From Clostridia bacterium (lineage in GTDB: Bacteria > Bacillota > Clostridia > Oscillospirales > Acutalibacteraceae): 64,000 nt of DNA. The position numbers and the translations under genes are program-made. The stretch's first letter is position 1. Each line of letters begins with the position of its first letter. The stretch is from assembly GCA_017395425.1 (NCBI GenBank), contig JAFPUM010000062.1, forward strand, positions 62,001 through 126,000. Direction: 5' to 3'. The notes beneath the pieces were generated by a model. That model ran no database searches. It saw nothing but the letters and a program-made list of their open reading frames with translations, and had not been told where the DNA came from. Shown here in pieces: positions 14,381 through 23,510 of the stretch.

Positions 14381-17008
14381 ATGGCAGAAATGTCCCCTAT
14401 GATAAAGCAATATCTCGAAATCAAAGCGCAGAATCCTGACGCGCTGCTCTTTTTCCGACTGGGGGATTTTTATGAGCTTTTCTTTGATGACGCGAAGCTG
14501 GTATCAAAGGAACTGGATTTGACGCTCACGGGAAAAATCTGTGGAATGGAGGAACGTGCGCCGATGTGCGGTGTGCCGTTCCACGCCTATGAATCCTACG
14601 CGGCACGGCTGGTGGACAAAGGCTATAAGGTAGCCATCTGCGAGCAGCTCGAAGATCCCGCCACCACCAAAGGACTGGTAAAACGCGGCGTCATCCGCAT
14701 TATTACCGCCGGCACCATCATCGAAAATGCTATGCTGGACGAAAGCCGCAACAATTACATCTGCGCCATCTGTTCGCAGGAAGGCACCATCGGTCTCTGC
14801 GTCGCTGATGTCTCCACCGGCGAGCTCAACGTCACGCAGCTTACCGGCGGGAACGCCATCCAGAAACTCTGCGGCGAACTGGGCAAATTTGAACCGCACG
14901 AAATCCTGATTAATTCTGCCACGCTCAGTCTTGGCGGGCTGGACAAATTCATCAAAAATCGTCTGAACGCTTCGCTCGAACTGCTCGACGATGACAGATT
15001 TGACTATGACCATACCCTTGCCACTGTCAACGTGCAGTTTACGAAACAGGAAATCGACGACAGCCATATTCTCACCTATCCGGTGACGGTGATGGCAATC
15101 GGCGCGCTTATCAATTATATCTACGCCACCCAGCTTGCCGGAGAAGCCGAGGAACATCCCGAGAAAGCCGCCAGAATCGATTGCTTTGACCATATCCATT
15201 ACTACGTCGGCGATATCTATATGAACATTGACGTCTCCACCCGCCGCAACCTGGAACTCACCGAAACCATGCGCACCAAGTCCAAAAAAGGTTCCCTGCT
15301 GTGGGTACTCGACAAGACTAAAACCCCGATGGGCAAACGCATGATCCGCAGTATCATCGAACGGCCGCTGGTCAATCCCGTGCAGATTCAGGCGCGGCAG
15401 AACGCGGTGGAAGAACTGTGCGGCGACGCGGTGCTGCGCGACGAAATCGTTCAGGCGCTTCGCAGCATCAGCGACATCGAACGCCTCATCACCCGTATTG
15501 TCTACGGCTCCGCCAATGCCCGCGAAATCCGTTCGCTCGCCTATGCCGCCGAATCGCTCCCTGCTGTCAAAAATGCCGTTAAATCCATGAAATCCGGTGA
15601 AATAAAGCATATTTTCAAGTCCATCGACACGCTCAGCGATATCCGCGATCTTGTGGAACGCGCCATTGTGGACGAACCCCCTCTCACGGTGCGGGAGGGA
15701 GGCATGATCAAACCCGGCTACTGCAAAGACCTCGATGTGCTCCAGAGCGATATGAGCGGAGGCAAGGAATTCATCGCCTCCATTGAGGAACAGGAACGCA
15801 AGCGCACCGGCATTCAAAGGCTGAAAGTCGGCTACAACCGTGTCTTCGGCTATTACATCGAAGTTTCCAACGCTTCCAAGGATTTGGTTCCCAAACATTA
15901 CATCCGCAAACAGACCCTTGCCAACTGCGAACGCTACATTACCGAGGAATTAAAGGAAATGGAGGGACGGGTGCTGGGAGCGCGGGACAGAATTGTCAAG
16001 CTGGAATATGAGCTGTTTGAGGATATCCGCAAACAGGTGGCTGCCTGTCAGAACCGCGTTCAGCAGACCGCCGACGCAATTGCCCGTCTCGACGTGTGGT
16101 GTTCCTTCGCCCAAGTGGCAGTGCACAACAATTACACCCGCCCGCTGGTCAATACATCCGGCAAGATCGTTCTCAAGGACAGCCGTCACCCCGTCGTGGA
16201 AGCCGTCTCGGAAGAACAGTTCGTCCCCAACGACGTCTACCTCGACAACCGCGACAACCGCGTCGCCATTATCACCGGACCCAATATGGCGGGCAAGTCC
16301 ACCTATATGCGGCAGGTCGCCATCATTACCCTCATGGCGCAGTGCGGGAGCTTTGTACCGGTCAGCAGCGCCGAAATCGGCGTGGTGGACAGCATTTTCA
16401 CCCGCGTGGGCGCTTCCGATGACCTCGCGTCGGGACAGTCCACCTTCATGGTGGAGATGAACGAAGTCGCCTATATTCTCGAAAACGCTACGGCAGACAG
16501 CCTGCTCATTCTCGACGAAATCGGGCGCGGCACCTCCACCTTCGACGGCATGAGCATCGCCCGCGCCGTGCTGGAATTTGTCGCCGACAAAAAGAAGCTC
16601 GGCGCCAAGGCGCTCTTCGCCACCCATTATCACGAACTCACCGAACTCGAAAACACCCTTAAAGGCGTCCGGAATTATTCCGTCGCGGTTAAGAAGCGCG
16701 GCGACGACATCACCTTCCTGCGACGCATTGTCAGCGGCGGCGCCGATCAGAGCTACGGCATTGAAGTCGCCAAACTCGCCGGTATTCCCGACGCGGTGGT
16801 CAAACGGGCGCGGCAGATACTCAAACAGTTGGAAAGCGGCAAACCCGAAATATCCCAAAAAAAAGCCGCTGTCGAACAGACCGCTATCTCCTTCACCCCA
16901 CCCGGTGAAGCCGAAGCCGTCTTCCGCCTGAAACAGCTTGACATCAACAACCTCACGCCCATGCAGTCCTTTCAGATTCTGGGAGAACTCGCGGAACTGG
17001 TAAAATAA
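14381..17008 (+). CDS. mutS: DNA mismatch repair ATPase MutS
   Basis: An 875-residue MutS1. It recognises mismatches and small loops and, with ATP, recruits MutL. The mismatch-reading motif F30-Y31-E32 lies in RLGDFYELFFDDA. The ATPase shows Walker A GPNMAGKST (about 633), STFMVEM, Walker B LLILDEIGRGTSTFDG and the ATHYHEL switch. Length is as usual for the family. The ATG at 14381 is preferred: it begins the conserved MSPMIKQYLEIK region and has an AGGCGGT site 10 bases upstream. The in-frame ATG at 14270 lies before the promoter and inside the terminator. mutL follows three genes later in the same run, so both repair proteins share a transcript. Confidence 0.95.
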   Translation: MAEMSPMIKQYLEIKAQNPDALLFFRLGDFYELFFDDAKLVSKELDLTLTGKICGMEERAPMCGVPFHAYESYAARLVDKGYKVAICEQLEDPATTKGLVKRGVIRIITAGTIIENAMLDESRNNYICAICSQEGTIGLCVADVSTGELNVTQLTGGNAIQKLCGELGKFEPHEILINSATLSLGGLDKFIKNRLNASLELLDDDRFDYDHTLATVNVQFTKQEIDDSHILTYPVTVMAIGALINYIYATQLAGEAEEHPEKAARIDCFDHIHYYVGDIYMNIDVSTRRNLELTETMRTKSKKGSLLWVLDKTKTPMGKRMIRSIIERPLVNPVQIQARQNAVEELCGDAVLRDEIVQALRSISDIERLITRIVYGSANAREIRSLAYAAESLPAVKNAVKSMKSGEIKHIFKSIDTLSDIRDLVERAIVDEPPLTVREGGMIKPGYCKDLDVLQSDMSGGKEFIASIEEQERKRTGIQRLKVGYNRVFGYYIEVSNASKDLVPKHYIRKQTLANCERYITEELKEMEGRVLGARDRIVKLEYELFEDIRKQVAACQNRVQQTADAIARLDVWCSFAQVAVHNNYTRPLVNTSGKIVLKDSRHPVVEAVSEEQFVPNDVYLDNRDNRVAIITGPNMAGKSTYMRQVAIITLMAQCGSFVPVSSAEIGVVDSIFTRVGASDDLASGQSTFMVEMNEVAYILENATADSLLILDEIGRGTSTFDGMSIARAVLEFVADKKKLGAKALFATHYHELTELENTLKGVRNYSVAVKKRGDDITFLRRIVSGGADQSYGIEVAKLAGIPDAVVKRARQILKQLESGKPEISQKKAAVEQTAISFTPPGEAEAVFRLKQLDINNLTPMQSFQILGELAELVK

Positions 17009-17021
17009 AAGGAACGACACT

Positions 17022-17828
17022 ATGAAATCCATTCTCTATTACGACATCGGTCTGAATTTATTCTGCCGACAGTTCAAAGATCCCGAAACCATTCTTACTG
17101 ACGCGTGGAACGAGGGCGTTTGCTGCATTATCACCGGCTCGGATATGAAGTCCAATGAAGCAACCCACCGCTTTGTGCAGAATCACAACGCCTACGGCAC
17201 GGCAGGTATTCATCCCCACAACGCCGATTCCGCGCGGAAAGAGGATTTCGTCCGCATCGAGCAAATGCTCACAACCAATCCGAAGCTGGTCGCCGTGGGC
17301 GAATGCGGGCTGGACTTCGACCGGATGTATTCCACCCGCGAAAACCAGATACGCTGTCTGCATCATCACATTGCCATTGCCGAGAAGCTCGGCAAACCCA
17401 TGTTTCTGCATGAAAGAGCCGCGTCCAAAGACTTCGCGGCAATCTTTCAAAAACACCCCGACCTTTGCAGGCGCTCGGTGGTGCATTGCTTTACCGGTGA
17501 CAAAGCCACCGTGGAAACCTATCTCGACATGGGCTTTTCCATCGGCATTACCGGCTGGATCTGCGACGACCGCCGCGCGGGCGATCTGCGTCAGGCGGTG
17601 CCGTCGATTCCGCTTGACCGCCTGCTCATCGAAACCGACGCCCCCTATCTCATCCCCCGCAACGTCCCCGGACTTGCCCGCACCAACCTCCCCCAGAACG
17701 TCCGTTATGTGGCGCGGGAACTTGCGAAATACAGGCACGTCTCTGAAGCGGAACTCATGACCTGTACGCGTCGCAACACGGAACGGCTGTTCGGTCTGCC
17801 TTCCCTCTCCCCCGCCATCTCAATCTGA
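17022..17828 (+). CDS. tatD: TatD family metal-dependent hydrolase
   Basis: A 268-residue TIM-barrel hydrolase of the TatD DNase family, acting on DNA ends or other phosphoesters in the cytosol. It begins YYDIGLNLFC where most homologues have a DxHxH metal motif. This DIGxNL form is that of TatD itself and not of the YcfH/YjjV group, so the metal site is expected to be reduced. Other marks are present: GIHPHNA, GECGLDFDR, LHER, VHCFTG and ETDAPYL. It follows mutS by 13 bases and stands between mutS and mutL, which fits a DNA repair/turnover role but does not prove it. Confidence 0.85.
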   Translation: MKSILYYDIGLNLFCRQFKDPETILTDAWNEGVCCIITGSDMKSNEATHRFVQNHNAYGTAGIHPHNADSARKEDFVRIEQMLTTNPKLVAVGECGLDFDRMYSTRENQIRCLHHHIAIAEKLGKPMFLHERAASKDFAAIFQKHPDLCRRSVVHCFTGDKATVETYLDMGFSIGITGWICDDRRAGDLRQAVPSIPLDRLLIETDAPYLIPRNVPGLARTNLPQNVRYVARELAKYRHVSEAELMTCTRRNTERLFGLPSLSPAISI

Positions 17829-17862
17829 ACATCCTCCTGATATCAATGAAAGCGGTGACTGT

Positions 17863-18216
17863 ATGACAAAACTCCTCACTGTGCTCCTCGCGCTGGCAGC
17901 GGTCTTTGCCCTGCTGCTCCGACTGTCCGAAAAACGGTTCCTTCCCGCTCTGCTCGACCGTCTGCTGTTCCACGAAGCCTTTACACCTTCCGAAGAGGCT
18001 GTACTGGTGGAGAAAATCACCGAAACCTCTGTCGGCGCCGACGGTATTCCTTATGACAACCTGCTCCTGCGCTTTGAAACCTCTCGCGGAGAAGTCCGCT
18101 GCTATGTTACCGGAAGGGTTTACCGTCAGGTCTGCGAGGGTATGGAAGGAACGCTCACCCATCGCGGCTCGCTGTTCAAATGCTTCGACGTGGGCAGCGT
18201 GCGCATCGGACGATAG
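17863..18216 (+). CDS. Small membrane-anchored DUF2500-like protein
   Basis: A 117-residue protein with one N-terminal hydrophobic segment (TKLLTVLLALAAVFALLLRL, residues 2-21) and a soluble domain outside or at the membrane. The C-terminal part (LLLRFETSRGEVRCYVTG ... MEGTLTHRGSLFKCFD) has the strand order of DUF2500: a short beta protein ending in a GTL-x-hydrophobic-x-G-x-x-F pattern. No catalytic motif. It is co-directional with tatD and the following HAD gene. Function unknown. Confidence 0.55.
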   Translation: MTKLLTVLLALAAVFALLLRLSEKRFLPALLDRLLFHEAFTPSEEAVLVEKITETSVGADGIPYDNLLLRFETSRGEVRCYVTGRVYRQVCEGMEGTLTHRGSLFKCFDVGSVRIGR

Positions 18217-18230
18217 GAGTGCGGGAAAAA

Positions 18231-18959
18231 GTGAAATTCAATCATATAAAAGCCGTCCTGCTCGATTCGGGGCAGGTGCTCAATACCACCGCGACCGGCA
18301 ACTGGTTTGTCTCTCCGCGCTATTTTGATACGGTTGACCGCGCCCGATACGACGCGCTCGCCCCCGATAAACGCCGCGCCGCCCATCGTAAGGCGCTCGC
18401 CTATCTCGACGCCCAGACACGCATTGTCACCCTCGAAGAGGAACTCACCCATTTCGGGCGCTATTACGAAATATTCTTTGAAGAACTGCCGGAACTCGGC
18501 GTCAGCCGGGAGCAGGCGCAGGAAGTCGCGGCGGATCTGGTTTACAATACGGACAAATACCGGTTTTATGACGACGCGTACCGGATGCTGAATGCCCTGC
18601 GCTGGCGCTGTAAACTCGCTGTGGTTTCCAACGCGTGGCCTTCCCTGCGGGAAGGTTACAAGGCGTTCGGACTGTATGATAGATTTGACGCGTTCGTCAT
18701 ATCGTCCGAACTGGGTACCACAAAACCCGACCCGACCATGTACCGGACGGCACTGCGTCAACTCGGCGTATTGCCCGAAGAAGCCTTGTTGGTGGACGAT
18801 GTGGCGGTCAACTGTGAAAGTGCCTCGGCGATAGGTATTCACGCCCTGATGCTCTGCCGGAATCCTTGGAAATACCGCGCGTATCAGTGGCGCAATCTGT
18901 TCCGCCCTTACGGCACCATTCCGAATCTGGATGTACTCGACAGAATGGTAGGAAGATGA
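18231..18959 (+). CDS. HAD-like hydrolase, atypical motif I
   Basis: A 242-residue HAD protein of subfamily IA. Motif I reads LLDSGQVL: the nucleophile Asp12 is kept but position +2, normally the acid/base Asp, is Gly14, as in the FDLGGVL group. Motif II is VVSNAW, motif III GTTKPDPTMY and motif IV LLVDDVAVNCESA. The GTG at 18231 is chosen as start because TAGGAG lies about 11 bases upstream and the conserved fold begins right after; an ATG at 18180 would overlap the previous gene. With the +2 Asp lost, ordinary phosphatase chemistry would be slow, so it may be a weak phosphatase or a dehalogenase-like enzyme. Confidence 0.75.
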   Translation: MKFNHIKAVLLDSGQVLNTTATGNWFVSPRYFDTVDRARYDALAPDKRRAAHRKALAYLDAQTRIVTLEEELTHFGRYYEIFFEELPELGVSREQAQEVAADLVYNTDKYRFYDDAYRMLNALRWRCKLAVVSNAWPSLREGYKAFGLYDRFDAFVISSELGTTKPDPTMYRTALRQLGVLPEEALLVDDVAVNCESASAIGIHALMLCRNPWKYRAYQWRNLFRPYGTIPNLDVLDRMVGR

Positions 18960-18969
18960 TAAATACACT

Positions 18970-20916
18970 ATGGGAAAAGTTAAACTGCTTGATAAACATA
19001 CTGCCGAACTGATTGCGGCGGGCGAGGTGGTGGAACGTCCCTCCTCCGTCGTCAAGGAACTGGTAGAAAACTGCATCGACGCGCACGCCACGGTCATCAC
19101 CGTCGAAATCCGTCATGGCGGCGCGGCGTATATCCGCGTCACCGACAACGGCGAAGGCATGGCGCCTGACGACGTGCCGACCGCGTTTCTCCGCCACGCC
19201 ACCAGCAAAATCCGCACCGGCGAGGACCTCGACTGCATCGCCACACTCGGCTTCCGCGGTGAGGCGCTCGCCTCCATCTGCGCCGTCTCCAAGCTCGATC
19301 TCATCACCCGCACCGCCGATTCCGACGAAGGCGTCCATTACCGCATTGAAGGCAGCGACGAGGTGATGTGCGAACCCACCGGCTGTGCCGTCGGCACTAC
19401 CATCATCGTGCGCGAGATGTTCTATAACACCCCCGCGCGCCGCAAATTCCTCAAGTCCGACAAAGCCGAGGGCAACGCCATTGCCGCCGTCATCGACCGC
19501 GTGGCGCTCTCCCACCCCGAAATCTCCTTCCGCTTCCTGCGCGACGGCAGGGAGGCACTGCTCACGCCCGGCGACGGCAAACTCAAATCCGCCGTTCACG
19601 CGGTACTCGGTCGGGAATTCACTGCAGGACTGCTGCCGGTTCAATACGAATACAACGCCGTGCGGGTAGAAGGCTTTCTCTCCCGTCCCACACAGGCGCG
19701 TCCCAATCGTTCGATGCAGATTTTCTTTATCAACGGGCGATATGTCCGCAGCCGCACCATGCAGAACGCGCTCGAAGAAGCCTGCAAAGGCGCGGTGATG
19801 ATCGGAAAATATCCCGCCTGTGTTCTCGGTATCAGCCTCGACTGCTCGGCGGTGGACGTCAACGTACACCCCGCCAAGCTGGAGGTGCGCTTCACCAACG
19901 AACGTCCGGTTTATGAGGCGGTCTATTTTGCTGTCAAATCTTCTCTGTCGACGTTCGATTCTCCCCGCGAGATGGAACTCCCTCAGACCCGCCGGGTCAA
20001 TGCAGCACCCAATATGCACGAATACAAGGGCGTACAGGTCAGCCTCAACGACGCCTCTCCGATACCAGCCGCGCCCCCTGCCAGCCGGGAATCCAGCACG
20101 GCACCTACCGTACTGGCACCTTCTGCCCCGGAACGTCCCGCCCAGCCTTCGCCGGTTCTCCGTCCATCCTATGGCGAGACGGTCCGTCAGACGCAGCCCG
20201 AAATTCACGGGACGCTCCCGCCTGCGCCTGTACCGGAGAACGACACGCCTCCCGACGAACCCGCTGTTACGGAGGCACTTCCCGTTCAGACCGAACCCCA
20301 ACCAGCTTCGCCTGTCACGCCGCCCGCCGACAGCTTTCTGCTGCCGGATTACCGGATTGTCGGGGAACTTTTTGACACCTATATTCTTATCGAATCGGGC
20401 GGCGAACTCATTCTCATCGACAAGCACGCCGCCCATGAACGCCTGATTTTCGAGCGGCTCATGCGTCACGCGGACGCCCCCGAAAGTCAGATGCTGCTCT
20501 CCCCTCTCCCAGTCACGCTCGACAAGCAGCAGTACGACGCTGTCACCGAACACCTCGACCTGCTCGCCCAAGCCGGTTTTGAAGCCGAGGATTTCGGCAC
20601 CGGCACCGTGATTCTCCGAAGCGTCCCCACCATTCTGTCCGGACAGGACGCGGAAGACGCGTTTCTCGAGATCGCCGGGAAACTCGGTGAGCGGCTCGAC
20701 GCGGTGACAACCGATTACACCGAGTGGATTTACCATACCATTGCCTGCAAAAGCGCCGTCAAGGGGGGAGATAAAAATACGCTCGCCGAACTCAGCGAGC
20801 TGGTGCTCACCCTGATACATCACCCCGACGTGCGCTACTGCCCGCACGGACGTCCCATCTATGTTTCGCTCACGCGGCGCGAGATCGAGAAATATTTCGG
20901 GAGGATTCAGTCATGA
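18970..20916 (+). CDS. mutL: DNA mismatch repair protein MutL (endonuclease type)
   Basis: A 648-residue MutL. The GHKL ATPase is clear: VKELVENCIDAHA, DNGEGM, LGFRGEALASI and FYNTPARRKFL. A Pro-rich linker (about residues 355-455) joins the C-terminal dimerisation/nuclease domain with DKHAAHERLIFE, which fits the D-x-H-A-x2-E-x4-E metal motif, plus ACKSAVKGG and YCPHGRPIY. This is the nicking type found in bacteria without MutH, and no mutH is seen here. The last codons overlap miaA by four bases, the conserved mutL-miaA order. The gene starts 10 bases after the HAD gene. Confidence 0.95.
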   Translation: MGKVKLLDKHTAELIAAGEVVERPSSVVKELVENCIDAHATVITVEIRHGGAAYIRVTDNGEGMAPDDVPTAFLRHATSKIRTGEDLDCIATLGFRGEALASICAVSKLDLITRTADSDEGVHYRIEGSDEVMCEPTGCAVGTTIIVREMFYNTPARRKFLKSDKAEGNAIAAVIDRVALSHPEISFRFLRDGREALLTPGDGKLKSAVHAVLGREFTAGLLPVQYEYNAVRVEGFLSRPTQARPNRSMQIFFINGRYVRSRTMQNALEEACKGAVMIGKYPACVLGISLDCSAVDVNVHPAKLEVRFTNERPVYEAVYFAVKSSLSTFDSPREMELPQTRRVNAAPNMHEYKGVQVSLNDASPIPAAPPASRESSTAPTVLAPSAPERPAQPSPVLRPSYGETVRQTQPEIHGTLPPAPVPENDTPPDEPAVTEALPVQTEPQPASPVTPPADSFLLPDYRIVGELFDTYILIESGGELILIDKHAAHERLIFERLMRHADAPESQMLLSPLPVTLDKQQYDAVTEHLDLLAQAGFEAEDFGTGTVILRSVPTILSGQDAEDAFLEIAGKLGERLDAVTTDYTEWIYHTIACKSAVKGGDKNTLAELSELVLTLIHHPDVRYCPHGRPIYVSLTRREIEKYFGRIQS

Positions 20917-21872
20917 GCGAACCGGTCAATGTAGCCGCCGTGGTAGGAGCAACGGCTTCGGGCAAAACCGCGCTCGCGGTCGCTCTGGCACAGCGCCTTG
21001 ATGGGGAGGTCATTTCCGCCGATTCCATGCAGATCTATCAGGGGCTTTCCATCTCCACCGCCAAGCCTACCCCCGAAGAACAGCAGGGCATTCCCCACCA
21101 TCTTATCGACTTTGTCCCCCTTCAGGAGACCTTCTCCGTCGCACACTACTGTGAACTGGCACATCAGGTCATCGCCGATGTCACCGCCCGCGGCAGACTT
21201 CCCATCGTCTGCGGCGGTACGGGGCTTTATGTCGATTCGCTGCTGAACAATCTGCTCTTTCCCGATATTCCCGATAATCAGGCTCTGCGGGACGCACTGG
21301 CAGCGGAATGGGAACAGTACGGAGAACGCGGCGGCGAAGTCATGCTGGCGCGTCTGACCGCCGTAGATCCTGAAACCGCCTCCCGCCTTCACCCCGCCGA
21401 CCGGAAACGCATTCTCCGCGCGCTGGAGGTTTTCACGCTCACCGGCGTTACGCTCTCGGAATGGAACCGCCGTTCCCGCAGTGAACCCGACCGCTATCGC
21501 AGCGTGATTGTGGGTCTGGGGTGGCGTGACCGTCAGACGCTCTATGCCCGCATTGACCGTCGGGTAGATGATATGCTCGCCGCCGGACTGATAGACGAAG
21601 CACGCCGCTTTTATGCCGAAACCAACGGCAAAACCGCCGTACAAGCTATCGGCTGCAAGGAGCTTCTCCCCTTTCTGCGGGGAGAAGAACCGCTGGAAAC
21701 CGCTGTGGAACGTCTCAAGCGCGAAACCAGAAGATTGGCAAAACGACAGTTGACATGGTTCCGGCGAAATGATAAAATAGAATGGATCTACGCCGACGAC
21801 TACGGTTCCTTCGACGTGCTGGCAGCGCGGGCAGAAGAAATGATCCGCCGGTCACTGGCACTCACAGAATGA
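20913..21872 (+). CDS. miaA: tRNA dimethylallyltransferase MiaA
   Basis: A 319-residue enzyme that transfers dimethylallyl to N6 of A37 in tRNAs reading UNN codons. The P-loop GATASGKT (residues 12-19), ISADSMQIYQGL, the GGTGLYVDSLL loop and PADRKRILRALEV are all conserved, and the C terminus has AVQAIGCKEL and RRLAKRQLTWFRR. Size is typical. The start overlaps the mutL stop (ATGA), so translation is coupled. Loss of this modification raises frameshifting and misreading in known bacteria. Confidence 0.95.
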   Translation: MSEPVNVAAVVGATASGKTALAVALAQRLDGEVISADSMQIYQGLSISTAKPTPEEQQGIPHHLIDFVPLQETFSVAHYCELAHQVIADVTARGRLPIVCGGTGLYVDSLLNNLLFPDIPDNQALRDALAAEWEQYGERGGEVMLARLTAVDPETASRLHPADRKRILRALEVFTLTGVTLSEWNRRSRSEPDRYRSVIVGLGWRDRQTLYARIDRRVDDMLAAGLIDEARRFYAETNGKTAVQAIGCKELLPFLRGEEPLETAVERLKRETRRLAKRQLTWFRRNDKIEWIYADDYGSFDVLAARAEEMIRRSLALTE

Positions 21873-21896
21873 AATTCACAAAAAGGGAGATGTCTT

Positions 21897-23510
21897 ATGG
21901 CTAAGAACACACAGGATACACAGCACGGGCGCTCTTCAGATCGCCGCGCCGGACAGGCATTTCAGCCGCCTGTCGAAACCGATACATCCCCCGAAGCTGC
22001 CCAGCGGGCGGTTTCGTTTGAACAGGGCAATCCCGGCGATTTTCTTGATACCTCCGGTATGCCGAACGCGCCGCGGGTCACACCGACAGCCTTTAACCAC
22101 GCGCCGGGCGGATTTGATGAAGTCATTTCCCCGCCGTCAGACAGCGGCGCGGGTTCGGGTGCTTCTCTTCACGACACGCCTCCTGCCGCCCCTCCGCCTG
22201 TCGGGCTGACAGTTGACGCCGCGCTGCGTCAGTACGCCAAATCTCCGTGGGTCAAGGCGGGAATGGGATTTGGCGCCGCCCTACTGACATTCTTTGTCAT
22301 CTATCAGCTTTATCTGCGATTTTACACCGACATAAAAACCGAAACCACAGTGATTTCTTCCTATATGGAAACCATCGATACGGAGGGCATCGCAATCCGC
22401 GATGAAATTCTCATCAGCGGCAGCGTCAATGATTCGTCGGTCAGCGCCGTCAAAAACGGCGCCAAGGTGCTGAAGGGACAGCCGGTGATTCATCTTTTCT
22501 CTTCCTCCCAGGCAGCCGCGGCTTACGAACGTATAGAAGAGATTGACCGTGAAATCGGGGAACTCGAAAGCATGGTCACTGCCTCCGAAGACAGTGCCAA
22601 CGCCGTCAAAACCATCGACAACCTTATGGCCGAGCAAATGGCATTGCTCGGCGACTGTGACGGTCAATCCGATCTGAGTCATCTGAGCGAGATCAAAAGC
22701 GACGTATCCTATCTGCTCAGCAAGCGTCTGGTGGCTATGCGCAAAATCGAAAACTATCAGGACAGAATCGACGCGCTCACACTGGAAAAGGAATCGCTGA
22801 TGTCCTCCGGCGTACAGGCTCCCGCTTCTATCAACGCCCCCTCCTCCGGCTATTACGTCAGCTCGCCGGACGGCTATGAAAATCTGCTCAATACGTCCAT
22901 GCTCGATGAACTCACGGCGCAGCAGCTTGATCAGATCATGTCGCGCAAGGTATCGGTGCCCCAGACCTCCGCCGGCAAACTGCTGAAAAATTTTACATGG
23001 TATCTCGCCTGTCCCGTTTCGGCGGAGGACGCCCGGGACAACCTTGTGGTGGGTACCCCTTATACACTGCTGCTCCCCTATTCCCGCACCGGCAGCATGA
23101 AGGCCACCCTCACTCACCTCAATGAGGGCGACGGCAAAACTTTGCTTGCCATTTTTCAGTGCAGCTCGCTTCTCTCGGAACTTTGCGAAATGCGTTCCCA
23201 GCCCGTCAAAATTCAGATTCACGCCTATAAGGGCTTTTTGGTTAAAAAGAGCGCTCTGCATGTGAGAGTAAGGGAAAAGGAAGAGTACGATGAAAACGGC
23301 AAGTTGCTCTATACCTATGAAGACCGCCATTCCTGCGTTTATGTCAACGTCAGCGGTCAGTTATATTACCGTCAGATAGATATTCTGTATAACGGTGACG
23401 ATTTCGTCATCTGTAACGCCAACAACGAACAGGGCAGCGGCTATCTGGCACTCTACGACGAAGTGGTTACGGAAGGAAAGGGTCTGTATGCAGGAAAAAT
23501 CATTGACTGA
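21897..23510 (+). CDS. HlyD-like membrane-anchored protein
   Basis: A 537-residue protein. Residues 1-118 are a polar, Pro/Ser-rich, probably disordered cytoplasmic part. A single membrane segment lies at about 119-141 (VKAGMGFGAALLTFFVIYQL). The outside part has a lipoyl/barrel-sandwich look (VSAVKNGAKVLKGQPVIHLF), a helical coiled-coil region of about 205-300, and a returning beta half, the order of HlyD-type adaptors. No transporter partner is encoded beside it. It sits between miaA and yggS-sepF, at the head of the division gene block. A role in septation or envelope organisation is inferred from place only. Confidence 0.65.
   Translation: MAKNTQDTQHGRSSDRRAGQAFQPPVETDTSPEAAQRAVSFEQGNPGDFLDTSGMPNAPRVTPTAFNHAPGGFDEVISPPSDSGAGSGASLHDTPPAAPPPVGLTVDAALRQYAKSPWVKAGMGFGAALLTFFVIYQLYLRFYTDIKTETTVISSYMETIDTEGIAIRDEILISGSVNDSSVSAVKNGAKVLKGQPVIHLFSSSQAAAAYERIEEIDREIGELESMVTASEDSANAVKTIDNLMAEQMALLGDCDGQSDLSHLSEIKSDVSYLLSKRLVAMRKIENYQDRIDALTLEKESLMSSGVQAPASINAPSSGYYVSSPDGYENLLNTSMLDELTAQQLDQIMSRKVSVPQTSAGKLLKNFTWYLACPVSAEDARDNLVVGTPYTLLLPYSRTGSMKATLTHLNEGDGKTLLAIFQCSSLLSELCEMRSQPVKIQIHAYKGFLVKKSALHVRVREKEEYDENGKLLYTYEDRHSCVYVNVSGQLYYRQIDILYNGDDFVICNANNEQGSGYLALYDEVVTEGKGLYAGKIID

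Noticed and set aside
18808..20847. A 679-codon open frame on the minus strand opposite mutL
   Set aside because: It mirrors mutL, has no recognisable domains and arises from GC-rich third positions. Similar long antisense frames oppose ilvA, mutS, ileS, smc, plsX and the hydrolase/methyltransferase genes.
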